From UBA1941 sp046329575 (GTDB taxonomy: Bacteria; Bacteroidota; Bacteroidia; Chitinophagales; LD1), in assembly GCA_046329575.1 (NCBI GenBank), contig JAXLUJ010000004.1, positions 1 through 64,000 of the forward strand: DNA of 64,000 nt, read 5' to 3'. The notes under the pieces were generated by a model that was not told where the DNA came from, did not search any database, and was given only the letters and a program-made list of their open reading frames with translations. The translations under genes and the position numbers were made by a program. Positions 1 through 8,473 of this stretch are shown here, one piece after another. Each line of letters starts with the position of its first letter. The first letter of the stretch is position 1.

Positions 1-831
1 AAAGCGGAGTTTTTCTCTTGTTACGGCCAATTCACTCACTTCATTTTGAAGTTGCGCCTTGATAAAAGAAGGCCGGTTTTGAATATTTCCAAATGCGGGA
101 GCGTTCGAGCTGTAGGCAATTTCATCTCTGATTTCCAGCGGTTGTGAAACCGGAATGGCGGCCAGAAGTTTTAATGTATTCAATGATTTTTCTACCAACA
201 ATGTGGCTTGCCGAAATTGATTAGAAGCCAATATCTGCGCGGCCCTGGAGCGATTCAGGTCTAGTTCATCCACAAATTGATTGTTGAATCTTACCGTAAC
301 GATTTGTAACAAAGAGTCGGCATTTTTTAGATTTCGCGAACTGAATTCTGCATTCTTCTTATAAAGCAGGTAACTATAATAGGCTTGCGCAATCTGCGTT
401 TTCAACTGATCGCGAACTACATTGCTATTGGCACCGGCCAGCGCGGCATTTTTTTTAGCTACCAACAAATTCTGATAGTTGGCCGCGTTAATCAAATTTA
501 ATGAGAAGGTGCCATTCGGATTGAAGTTATACTTTGTACCGAATTTAATTTCTTTGAAAGTACCCGCTTTGCCACCAAATATTTCAGCAGGAATCAGGGA
601 GGTATTCAGAATGAGGTTATCATTCAGCGTAGCACTTACATTGATATTAGGCAGTAATGGCGAAATGGCAGCGTTTACATTCTGCCGTTCTATTTTGGTA
701 GAAAGATCGGCCTGTTGCAATTGTAAATTTTGCTGAAGGGCAAATTGGCTGAACTGTTCCAAACTCACAAAAGTTTGTTGCGCTTTTAACTGAATGCTAA
801 ACAGTAAAAGAAATAGATATGCGTGTTTCAC
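1..831 (-). CDS. TolC-family outer membrane efflux protein (3' part outside window)
   Basis: The visible 277 codons start with a GTG at 831, followed by a short signal peptide (hydrophobic LFLLLFSIQL, then KAQQ) and the typical mature start of TolC proteins (SLEQFSQFALQQN...LQQADL). The rest is helix-rich with Gln/Leu heptads, as expected for the alpha-barrel of an outer membrane efflux channel that works with an RND or ABC pump and a membrane-fusion protein. The reading frame stays open to the window edge, so the C-terminus is missing only because of the cut. The upstream ATG at about 850 is out of frame, which supports the GTG start. It follows a GHMP kinase gene on the same strand after 125 bases holding only a small hairpin (856-871). 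The pump partners are not in the window. Confidence 0.85.
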   Translation of the reverse strand, partial: MKHAYLFLLLFSIQLKAQQTFVSLEQFSQFALQQNLQLQQADLSTKIERQNVNAAISPLLPNINVSATLNDNLILNTSLIPAEIFGGKAGTFKEIKFGTKYNFNPNGTFSLNLINAANYQNLLVAKKNAALAGANSNVVRDQLKTQIAQAYYSYLLYKKNAEFSSRNLKNADSLLQIVTVRFNNQFVDELDLNRSRAAQILASNQFRQATLLVEKSLNTLKLLAAIPVSQPLEIRDEIAYSSNAPAFGNIQNRPSFIKAQLQNEVSELAVTREKLRF

Positions 832-956
832 TTTGAAAAGTACATTTCGGTAATACACGGATTTTTCCGTGCTGCAAAAGAAGCACAGCGATAGTATTCA
901 CGAAGATGAAATTGACTGAACTGTCGAAATGTGTGTTTGAACCGTCGTATTTCAGT

Positions 957-1979
957 CTAAACCGTCCAGGTAGAAAGCCCGGAATCCGTAAAAGTGTAGC
1001 GCATCACTCTTCCGCCCATTTGATTAAGCGCCTCTATTACGCTGTATTTTGAAACATAGGGAGCGTAGAAAATCATGAATCCGCCGCCGCCGGCACCGGA
1101 AATCTTTCCTCCGGTGGCACCGGCCGCCATAGCTTTGTCGTAAATAACATCGATTTGCGGATTACTAATACCATCGGCCATTTGTTTTTTGTGCTGCCAG
1201 CCGTAGTGCAGGATCTCGCCGATCCGATCTACTTCGCCGCGCAAGAGGGCTTCCTTCATACGTTGGGCCTGTTCTTTAAGACTGTGCATGGCTTCTAATG
1301 ACTTTTCATTGTTAGCCTTTACATTTTCCCTTTGTTTTTCGATGATAGAAGAGGAGAGGCGAGAGGTTTCAGTAAAGAACAGGACCAGATTATTCTCCAG
1401 CTCGTGCAACCATTTCGATTTAATCCGCAATGGATTTACAATCACTTTGTTTTCGGCGAAGAACTCCATGAAATTCACCCCACCGAAAGTGGCCGCATAT
1501 TGGTCCTGTTTACCACCTGCCATTTGCAAATCTTCCCTTTCAATTGAATAGGCTAAATGCGCAATGTCGTATTCGCCAAGCGGCAGTTTCAGCCATTCCA
1601 CAAACGCACCTAAAATGGCTACCACCAGTGTACTGGAACTTCCCAATCCTGAACCCGGAGGAGCATCCACATAAGTAGATAGTTCGAATGAGAGTGGCTT
1701 TAGGTTAAATTGCCTGATCAGCCTGTTATAAATACCTTTCAAAAGGTCTAATTCCCCATTCAACGGCAATTCGCTTATGGCATCAAATTCCAGTCGCTGA
1801 CCGCGGTCGATGGCGTGCAGGATGATCTTGTTTTGTTCAATGGGTTTGATAGTGGCATACGCGTACATAGCAATGGTGGCGTTCAAAATAGCGCCGCCAA
1901 ACTGATCGGAATAAGGACTAACATCGGTACCACCGCCGGCCAAACCCAGCCGAAGCGGTGCTTTACTGCGAATAATCAT
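957..1979 (-). CDS. hddA: GHMP-family sugar kinase, D-glycero-D-manno-heptose 7-phosphate kinase-like
   Basis: A 340-residue GHMP kinase. The N-terminus (IRSKAPLRLGLAGGGTDV) is characteristic of heptose/fucose-type kinases of the HddA group. The ATP-binding motif PPGSGLGSSS lies at residues 107-116 and the C-terminal glycine motif GGKISGAGGGGFM near residue 292. HddA phosphorylates D-glycero-D-manno-heptose 7-phosphate at C1 on the way to GDP-heptose for surface polysaccharide. The gene sits 43 bases downstream of a glycosyltransferase gene on the same strand, which fits envelope glycan synthesis. The exact sugar cannot be read from sequence; an L-fucose kinase-like or related sugar-phosphate substrate is possible. 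Starts with ATG. Confidence 0.75.
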   Translation of the reverse strand: MIIRSKAPLRLGLAGGGTDVSPYSDQFGGAILNATIAMYAYATIKPIEQNKIILHAIDRGQRLEFDAISELPLNGELDLLKGIYNRLIRQFNLKPLSFELSTYVDAPPGSGLGSSSTLVVAILGAFVEWLKLPLGEYDIAHLAYSIEREDLQMAGGKQDQYAATFGGVNFMEFFAENKVIVNPLRIKSKWLHELENNLVLFFTETSRLSSSIIEKQRENVKANNEKSLEAMHSLKEQAQRMKEALLRGEVDRIGEILHYGWQHKKQMADGISNPQIDVIYDKAMAAGATGGKISGAGGGGFMIFYAPYVSKYSVIEALNQMGGRVMRYTFTDSGLSTWTV

Positions 1980-2022
1980 GATTTTGATTTCAATAGCGAA
2001 TTTGAGAAAAAATACCGCTTTC

Positions 2023-3153
2023 TCATTTTATGCCCGCTACACGTTGAATTTGATCCAACATATACGACCAGGAGAACTTGATTTTCTCTTGCTGAATATT
2101 TTTCGAGAACAGAAACTCCTTGTGCTCTTCGTAAAATTTTACAATATGGTCGGCAATGTCTTTTGCTTCCGGCCTGGTCACATAGCCTACCACATCATGC
2201 GGCACAATTTCGGGTAAGCCGCCAACATTAGTAACCAGCATCGGCCTGTTGAAATGATAGCAAATTTGTGTTACACCGCTTTGGGTGGCGTGTTTATAAG
2301 GCTGTACTACCAAATCAGCCGCGCAGAAATAATACTTCACCTCTTCGTCAGGAATGAAAATAGTGCGCAGTACCACTTTCTTTTCTAAACCGAGGTCTCG
2401 AATCATTTGAAGATATTCCGCTTCATTGCTGTAAAATTCCCCTGCAACAATCAATTCAATATACGAATCCCGAAGTCTGGGATCGTTCATGGCTTGCAGC
2501 AATAAATCCAGCCCTTTGTAATCGCGTATGAACCCAAAGAATAGGAGATATTGTCCGTTTATTGGCAAACCAAGTTTTTCCAGAGCTTCGGTTTTAGTGG
2601 GAATTTCACCGAAATTATCGAACAATGGATGTGGTGAAAATGCCTTCGGCTTGTTTTTGTCGAAAAGATTCAAATCGTCAAGCACTGATTTGCTTTGGGC
2701 GATGAACGCATCTACACTATTTACAAAATACTTTGCCAGTGCAAAATCGCCAAAACGTTTTTCATGAGGTATGATGTTATCGATAATCGAAACCACTTTG
2801 GTTTTTTTGTTATGGCGAACTATTCGGCTGATAGTGCCCAGGCAAGGCGCCATAAACGGCAACCAAAATTTCACCAAAAGCAGATCAGGCTTCAGTTTTG
2901 CGATCTCGCGGCCCACTTTAATCCAGTTGAACGGATTGATGCTGTTTACCGATTCGTGAATGTACAAATCATTTGGCGCCGGTTGTTCGCTGTACTGTGT
3001 TTTTCCCGGAAAAAGAAAGGAAGGGTATTGTAATGAAAAAGTATAGATCTGAACGGAGTGGCCCTGGCGAATGTATTCTCTTGCCAGGCGTTCGTTGTAT
3101 GCCGCCAAACCGCCTCGAAATGGATGGGCCGTACCCAGAACAACAACTTTCAT
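2023..3153 (-). CDS. Glycosyltransferase, GT-B fold, family 4
   Basis: A 376-residue GT-B glycosyltransferase. The N-terminal Rossmann domain begins MKVVVLGTAHPFRGGLAAYN, with the glycine-rich acceptor-side loop usual in GT4. The C-terminal nucleotide-sugar half contains LLFFGFIRDYKGLDLLLQA (about 202-220), VVQPYKHATQSGV (about 284-296) and NVGGLPEIV, all GT4-type donor-binding features. No membrane segment or signal peptide is visible, so it probably acts at the cytoplasmic face. It is first in a minus-strand group with the GHMP sugar kinase and TolC gene. Sugar donor and acceptor are unknown; lipopolysaccharide, capsule or exopolysaccharide are the likely targets. Confidence 0.85.
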   Translation of the reverse strand: MKVVVLGTAHPFRGGLAAYNERLAREYIRQGHSVQIYTFSLQYPSFLFPGKTQYSEQPAPNDLYIHESVNSINPFNWIKVGREIAKLKPDLLLVKFWLPFMAPCLGTISRIVRHNKKTKVVSIIDNIIPHEKRFGDFALAKYFVNSVDAFIAQSKSVLDDLNLFDKNKPKAFSPHPLFDNFGEIPTKTEALEKLGLPINGQYLLFFGFIRDYKGLDLLLQAMNDPRLRDSYIELIVAGEFYSNEAEYLQMIRDLGLEKKVVLRTIFIPDEEVKYYFCAADLVVQPYKHATQSGVTQICYHFNRPMLVTNVGGLPEIVPHDVVGYVTRPEAKDIADHIVKFYEEHKEFLFSKNIQQEKIKFSWSYMLDQIQRVAGIK

Positions 3154-3174
3154 AAATTAAACCGATTAAAAATT

Positions 3175-3206
3175 CAAGGGGTTTCAATTTTGATTGAAAC
3201 CCCTTG
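3175..3206 (-). terminator. Rho-independent terminator after tRNA-Leu
   Basis: A perfect 14-bp inverted repeat (arms 3175-3188 and 3193-3206, 4-base loop). On the minus strand it is followed by a T-rich stretch (AATTTTTAAT). It lies between the 3' end of tRNA-Leu and the start of the glycosyltransferase gene, so it should end the tRNA transcript. Confidence 0.75.
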
Positions 3207-3213
3207 CTTCATG

Positions 3214-3297
3214 TGCCCAGGACGAGATTCGAACTCGTACACCCTTTCGGGCGCCACCCCCTCAAGATGGTATGTCTACCAATTTCACCACCTGGGC
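3214..3297 (-). tRNA. tRNA-Leu (anticodon GAG)
   Basis: 84 bases fold as a class II tRNA. The acceptor arm GCCCAGG (from 3297) pairs with CCTGGGC, the anticodon stem CCATC/GGTGG encloses the loop TTGAGGG giving anticodon GAG, a long variable arm (GGCGCCCGAAAGGGTGT) is present, and the T-arm contains GTTCGAATC. The discriminator base is A. CCA is not encoded. It reads CUC/CUU leucine codons. Confidence 0.95.
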
Positions 3298-3534
3298 AGG
3301 AAGCGCGAATATAGAAAGCTCCTTTTAATTTTTAGTGCTTACCGCACTTTTTGGGGTTAATCGTGCCGCTGCTGATTTCAATTTTATGCTCTGCAGCGCC
3401 AATTGGTTGAAAAGATTTCGCGACACTACGGTTCACTTTCGAACTATGTTCAAAAGAACGAAGGTCAAGGACTTGTTTTCCTAATCTGGTAAGAAATTGG
3501 GGTTTTTCGGAAAGCCGAGAGCTGTTTATGCTTT

Positions 3535-3633
3535 TATCTTTGAGCCTATTCAGCCAAAGTGCTGCATTAAACTAACACTATCTTTTCATGATGGAGTTTG
3601 GCCGCAATCCGAAAGGAGAGCGGCCTTTTTTTT
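3535..3633 (+). ncRNA. Candidate short transcript or terminated leader: -7 box TATCTTTG to terminator
   Basis: TATCTTTG at 3535-3542 matches the Bacteroidota -7 consensus TAnnTTTG. A strong terminator ends 91 bases later. No plausible coding region lies between, and the next gene starts at 3668. If the -7 box works, the product would be an RNA of roughly 85 bases, either a free small RNA or an attenuated leader of the oxidoreductase gene. A clear -33 TTG at the right distance is not obvious. The rest of the 3298-3534 gap shows nothing recognisable. Confidence 0.3.
3600..3633 (+). terminator. Strong intrinsic terminator without an upstream gene
   Basis: GGCCGC (3600-3605) and GCGGCC (3620-3625) form a 6-bp GC stem with a 14-base loop. 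Eight T residues follow at 3626-3633. On the plus strand no gene lies upstream, so it ends either a small RNA or the leader of the gene that starts 35 bases later. Confidence 0.75.
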
Positions 3634-3667
3634 AGTTACAAATACTTTCGCTTACTTATGCAATCGC

Positions 3668-5380
3668 ATGGCACAACTACGTTTGAAAGAAAAATATGAC
3701 GCTGTTATAATTGGCTCAGGCATTGGCGGTTTAACTGCCGGGGCCATTCTAAGCCGGGCGGGGCTCAAGGTCGCAGTATTCGAAAAAAGTGATACGCATG
3801 GCGGCTATTTGATGGGATTTACGCGTCACCGTTTTACGTTTGATACCGCCATCCATTGGCTGAATCAATGTACTGAAGGCGGTATTGTTTATAATGTGTT
3901 CGAAAGCATTGGCACTGATTATCCCAAGGTAGTTTCTCAGAAAAGAATTAAAAGATATATCGGTGATGATTTCGACTACCTGCTCACCAGTAATCCGGAT
4001 GAGTTAAAGGTTACGCTCCAGCAAAAATTTCCGGATGATGCCAAAGGCATCGAACGCTTTTTCCGAGATGCCAGAGAACTTGGCGAACGTATGCATAAGT
4101 TCGGAAACCAAATGCGTTCCATGGAAACCATGAACGTTTTTGAAAAACTGAAAGGTGGTTTGCATTCTTTCCGGTTTGTGTTACCATTTCTCAAGCACAT
4201 TCGTTTTGCCGGCAAAGAAGGGCTGAGAAAGGGTTTGTTGCGCTATTTTAAATCGCCAGGACTTCTGGTGCTATTCGCTTCCGAGAAGGAACTATTGTCC
4301 TGCCTCATCCCCATCGGGTGGGCCTATTATGGCGATTTTCAAAATCCGCCCACAGGCGGTAGCCAGTCGTTCGCGGCATGGTTGGTTCACGTAATAGAAA
4401 GTTTTGGAAATGATGTGTTCTACTATAGCGAAGTGGAAAAAATTGCAGTGAAAAATCAAACTGCACAAGGGATAATCGTCAATCATCGGGGGCACCGTTA
4501 CGAGGTTCCGGCTGAGATAGTAGTAGCTGCATGCGATCAGGAATTGCTCTATCACAAATTGCTGCCTGAAGAATCGGTTACCTCTTCAATTCTTAAAAAA
4601 TTGGAAAAGGCAGAATTATATGATTCATCGTTCACTATTCATGTGGCATTAAAAAAGCCGGCTTCCGAACTGGGTTTTAATGAAGAGATGTTTTTTATAA
4701 CGCGGCAGGATGTAAGTTACGAAGATCAAACCGGCGGCGATCCTCACAAAAGTGAATTGCTCATCCTTTCGCCTTCGCATCGCGATCCGGCTATGGCTCC
4801 GGAAGGCAAAGGGGCTATTACGATTTTTATGCCGGCTCTCCTGGAGCATCACGATTTTTGGAAAGCTACTAAAAACCACAACGGCGAGTGGATAAGGGGC
4901 GAAGCTTATAATCAGAATAAGGAGGAAATAGCACAAATTCTTCTTAAAAGAATTGCTGCAAAAGTGAGTCCGCAATTGCTTGAAAATATTGAATTTTACG
5001 AGATAGCCACGCCTATTACACATCTGCGCTATAGCGGTAACAAAAATGGCAGTATGATGGGCACCCGCCCGGGTAAAGTGAATTACCAGCTAGGCGTAGC
5101 CGGATACAAAACACCGGTAAAAAACTTGCTGATCGGTGGCCAGTGGGCCGAATTGGGTGGCGGTGTTCCTATTGCCGCAAAAGCAGGACTGAATGCCGCC
5201 TTGCTGGTCTTGAAACAAAAACGCCCTAAGGCATTTTCAAGATACATTGACTATATCAACGGGAAAATAAGTGCTGCCCGGCTCCGTAACGATCCGGCTT
5301 TTCTATCCTATACCGAAAACTGGGAGCGGAAAAAAACACCTTCTGAACTATTGGCAATACGAAGGGCTGGTGATAAATAA
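3668..5380 (+). CDS. Phytoene desaturase / carotenoid isomerase-like FAD oxidoreductase
   Basis: A 570-residue flavoprotein. The dinucleotide-binding motif IIGSGIGGLTAGAILSRAG occupies about residues 14-32, with the acidic ribose-binding FEKSDTHGG just after it. The C-terminal FAD motif, LLIGGQWAELGGGVPIAAKA, is typical of the CrtI, carotenoid isomerase (CrtISO) and retinol saturase group. I chose the ATG at 3668 because the 57 in-frame codons before it overlap a terminator and look noncoding. A box TACTTTCG at 3643-3650 could be its own -7 element. Substrate is unknown; carotenoid or another polyene or lipid is likely. The mevalonate genes further on would supply isoprenoids, but no other carotenoid gene is in the window. 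Confidence 0.75.
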   Translation: MAQLRLKEKYDAVIIGSGIGGLTAGAILSRAGLKVAVFEKSDTHGGYLMGFTRHRFTFDTAIHWLNQCTEGGIVYNVFESIGTDYPKVVSQKRIKRYIGDDFDYLLTSNPDELKVTLQQKFPDDAKGIERFFRDARELGERMHKFGNQMRSMETMNVFEKLKGGLHSFRFVLPFLKHIRFAGKEGLRKGLLRYFKSPGLLVLFASEKELLSCLIPIGWAYYGDFQNPPTGGSQSFAAWLVHVIESFGNDVFYYSEVEKIAVKNQTAQGIIVNHRGHRYEVPAEIVVAACDQELLYHKLLPEESVTSSILKKLEKAELYDSSFTIHVALKKPASELGFNEEMFFITRQDVSYEDQTGGDPHKSELLILSPSHRDPAMAPEGKGAITIFMPALLEHHDFWKATKNHNGEWIRGEAYNQNKEEIAQILLKRIAAKVSPQLLENIEFYEIATPITHLRYSGNKNGSMMGTRPGKVNYQLGVAGYKTPVKNLLIGGQWAELGGGVPIAAKAGLNAALLVLKQKRPKAFSRYIDYINGKISAARLRNDPAFLSYTENWERKKTPSELLAIRRAGDK

Positions 5381-5430
5381 AGCGTAGGGCAAATTTGCAG
5401 ACAGGCTGCGCGTCGCTTATATTCGCCCGT

Positions 5431-8028
5431 ATGGAAATTTCGAAGACGTATGACCCTCAGGGTATTGAGGACAAGTGGTATGCCTACTGGTTGAAAAATA
5501 ATTTTTTTCACAGCGAACCTGATTCACGTGAGCCCTATACCATAGTAATTCCACCGCCCAATGTTACCGGAGTGTTGCATATGGGCCATATGCTCAACAA
5601 CACCATTCAGGATATATTGGTGCGCCGCGCCCGTATGCAAGGCAAAAATGCTTGCTGGGTGCCGGGTACCGATCATGCGTCTATTGCCACTGAAGCTAAA
5701 GTAGTGCAAATGCTCCGCGACCGCGGCATAAAGAAAAGCGATCTTTCACGCGAAGAATTTTTAAGCTATGCCTGGGAATGGAAGGAAAAATATGGCGGCA
5801 TTATTTTGGAGCAACTTAAAAAACTAGGCGCCAGTTGCGATTGGCAACGCACGCGTTTTACTATGGAAGAATCGCTGAGCGATGCGGTTATTGAGGTGTT
5901 CATAGATCTATATAAAAAAGGGCTGATCTACCGGGGCCTTCGAATGGTGAATTGGGACCCTCAGGCACTTACAACATTAAGCAATGAAGAGGTTCTTTAT
6001 AACGAAGAAAAGAATAGTCTTTATTATGTGAAGTATCGAGTAAAAGGAACCAATGAGTTTCTGACTGTTGCCACCGTTCGGCCCGAAACCATCATGGGCG
6101 ATGTGGCTGTGTGTGTAAATCCTGAAGATGAACGCTACAAGAAACTGATAGGTAAAACAGTGATCGTGCCTCTGGTACAGCGGGAAGTTCCGGTAATTGC
6201 CGATGAATATGTGGATGTAGAATTTGGAACCGGCGCGCTAAAAATTACTCCAGCCCACGATACGAACGACTATGAAATTGGTAAAAAGCACCAACTGCCG
6301 GTAATCGATTGCTTCAATGCCGACGGAACCATTGCACCCGCTGCTACCGTTTTTGTAGGCATGGACCGTTTCGCAGCGCGTAAGGCGGCCGTAAAGCAAC
6401 TGGAAGAGGAAGGGGTGTTGCTTAAGACCGAAGACTACATGAACAAAGTAGGCCGGAGTGAACGTACCAATGCGGTAGTAGAACCGCGGTTAAGCTTGCA
6501 GTGGTTTGTAGATATGAAGAAATTCTTCGACAAAAATCCTCAGGTGCTGAATGATGTGATGACCGATGAATTGTGCTTTGTTCCGTCAAAATTCAAGAAC
6601 AGCTATAAACACTGGATCGATAATGTTCGCGATTGGTGCATCAGCCGCCAGTTATGGTGGGGGCAGCGAATACCCGCCTGGTATGATGAACAAGGAAATC
6701 TGGTGGCTGTGGCCAAAACTGAAGATGAAGCACGGCAGCAATCAGGAACCAAAAGCCCACTCACTCAGGATGAAGATGTATTGGATACCTGGTTTTCGTC
6801 CTGGCTGTGGCCCATAAGTGTTTTTGATGGTTTTAAGGATCCCGATAACAAGGATATCAATTATTACTACCCCACTAACGATTTGGTAACCGCCCCTGAA
6901 ATCATGTTCTTCTGGGTGATGCGAATGATCATGGCAGGTTATGAATGGCGCGGAAAAAAGCCTTTTCGTAATGTGTATTACACCGGAATAGTTCGCGATA
7001 AATTGCGTAGAAAAATGAGCAAAAGCCTTGGCAATTCTCCCGACCCGCTCGACCTGATTGCCACTTATGGCGCTGACGGCGTTCGCCTCGGCATGCTGCT
7101 TTGCTCACCGGCCGGTAACGATATTCTGTTTGATGAAAAACTGGTAGAACAAGGCCGGAATTTCAGCAATAAACTTTGGAATGCCTTGCGGTTAATAAAA
7201 GGCTGGGAAGTGAAAGAAGGTGAAAATCCGGAAAATACGGTGGTAATGGAATGGATGCAGGCGCGCCTCGATCAAACCACAGCTATTCTGGAAGAACAAT
7301 TTGCTGATTTCCGCCTCAGCGAAGCGTTGATGACCATTTATAAATTTATCTGGGACGATTTCTGTTCATGGTATCTGGAACTGGTGAAACCAGATTATCA
7401 GCAACCTATTGATGCCACAACTTATAACAGGACCATTCACTTCTTCGATCAGATCGTTCGGCTGCTGCATCCATTCATGCCGTTTATTACTGAAGAGATA
7501 TGGCAATCGTTGGAAACCCGTAAGGATGGTGAAAGTCTTTGCGTGGCAAAATATCCTTTAACCGGAACACCAGACCTTGCTTTGCTGAAGCGAGCCGAAC
7601 TCGCTTTTGAGATCATTACCAACATTCGCGAAATTCGTGCGCGAGCCAACAAAAAAAATTCAGAAACCGTGTCGGTTTGGTTTGAAGGAAATCCGGGAAT
7701 GGAAAACTTTTCAAACAAGATTAAAAAACTAGCCAGGGTAGACGGTTTTCAGCATACTGCATCAGAAGTTAAAGGCGCTAAAACTTTCATTGCGGGAGGC
7801 GTTAACTTTTATGTGGTTACCGGTGAACCAACCGATCAGGAGGAAGATCGGGAAAAGCTTCGTAAGGAACTGGAATACGTAAAAGGTTTTCTGAATTCGG
7901 TTAACAAGAAATTGGAAAACGAGCGCTTTGTTGCCGGAGCGCCGCCGCAGGTGCTTGAAAACGAAAGGAAAAAGCGCGATGACGCGCTTCGAAAAATTGA
8001 AATTCTGGAAGCCGGCCTGGCTCAATAA
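5431..8028 (+). CDS. valS: Valyl-tRNA synthetase
   Basis: 865 residues, the normal length for a bacterial ValRS, which charges tRNA-Val in the cytoplasm. The class I signature HIGH appears as HMGH at residues 50-53, preceded by PPPNVTGVL. The second signature KMSKS is at 528-532 in RRKMSKSLGN. The editing (CP1) domain contains ATVRPETIMGD, and the C-terminal tail is a predicted coiled coil (EEDREKLRKELEYVKGFLNSV region). The ATG at 5431 is preferred over an in-frame ATG 12 codons upstream because family alignments begin at YDPQGIEDKWY. It lies 50 bases after the oxidoreductase on the same strand. Confidence 0.97.
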   Translation: MEISKTYDPQGIEDKWYAYWLKNNFFHSEPDSREPYTIVIPPPNVTGVLHMGHMLNNTIQDILVRRARMQGKNACWVPGTDHASIATEAKVVQMLRDRGIKKSDLSREEFLSYAWEWKEKYGGIILEQLKKLGASCDWQRTRFTMEESLSDAVIEVFIDLYKKGLIYRGLRMVNWDPQALTTLSNEEVLYNEEKNSLYYVKYRVKGTNEFLTVATVRPETIMGDVAVCVNPEDERYKKLIGKTVIVPLVQREVPVIADEYVDVEFGTGALKITPAHDTNDYEIGKKHQLPVIDCFNADGTIAPAATVFVGMDRFAARKAAVKQLEEEGVLLKTEDYMNKVGRSERTNAVVEPRLSLQWFVDMKKFFDKNPQVLNDVMTDELCFVPSKFKNSYKHWIDNVRDWCISRQLWWGQRIPAWYDEQGNLVAVAKTEDEARQQSGTKSPLTQDEDVLDTWFSSWLWPISVFDGFKDPDNKDINYYYPTNDLVTAPEIMFFWVMRMIMAGYEWRGKKPFRNVYYTGIVRDKLRRKMSKSLGNSPDPLDLIATYGADGVRLGMLLCSPAGNDILFDEKLVEQGRNFSNKLWNALRLIKGWEVKEGENPENTVVMEWMQARLDQTTAILEEQFADFRLSEALMTIYKFIWDDFCSWYLELVKPDYQQPIDATTYNRTIHFFDQIVRLLHPFMPFITEEIWQSLETRKDGESLCVAKYPLTGTPDLALLKRAELAFEIITNIREIRARANKKNSETVSVWFEGNPGMENFSNKIKKLARVDGFQHTASEVKGAKTFIAGGVNFYVVTGEPTDQEEDREKLRKELEYVKGFLNSVNKKLENERFVAGAPPQVLENERKKRDDALRKIEILEAGLAQ

Positions 8029-8095
8029 TATCGCCGGTTTTCCTGATTTGTTTAGAACAGAAGGAATTGTACATTCGTAAATAATCAAAATTCGT

Positions 8096-8467
8096 ATGAA
8101 CGGATCTTTCCGCCGATCGCATCACAGTTCGAATCAGATGCAGAAACAAATGCACTATTCGCCGAATTTGTTGAATTGTATCAACAATGCTATTGAAAAT
8201 TCGCTGGTAACCGCAATTGAATACGATTCCAGAGAAAAGGGAATTTCAGTTAGGGAAATTGAACCCATGGCCATCGTTTATCGCGAAGGCAAACGCAATC
8301 TTGTAGGTTGGTGCCGGCTTCGTAACGATTTCAGATCATTCCGTCTCGACAGGCTAAATCTGGTGAAGTTATTGAAAGAACGATTTGATCCGCGTGCCGA
8401 TTTCCGGGTTGAAGATTTTCAAGATGGTTCTTCACAAAATGGTGAAGAATTTGAAGATGAAGATTAA
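8096..8467 (+). CDS. Small stand-alone WYL-domain protein
   Basis: 123 residues. The central part, NAIENSLVTAIEYDSREK...REIEPMAIVYREGKRNLVGWCRLRNDFRSFRLDRL, has the strand order and conserved residues of a WYL domain (I-Y-x-S, P-x-x-I, W-C-R-L, F-R-x-x-R-I). The family normally binds nucleic acid or another ligand as part of a transcription regulator. Here no helix-turn-helix is attached, and the tail is acidic (EEFEDED). It ends six bases before the following glycosyltransferase start, so the two are probably co-transcribed. Function unknown. An internal Met at residue 15 or 20 could be the real start. Confidence 0.65.
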   Translation: MNGSFRRSHHSSNQMQKQMHYSPNLLNCINNAIENSLVTAIEYDSREKGISVREIEPMAIVYREGKRNLVGWCRLRNDFRSFRLDRLNLVKLLKERFDPRADFRVEDFQDGSSQNGEEFEDED

Positions 8468-8473
8468 GCTACA

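Noticed and set aside
3497..3667. N-terminal extension of the CrtI-like protein from an ATG at 3497
   Set aside because: The 57 added codons cross a strong terminator, look noncoding, and precede the normal FAD-binding start of the family.
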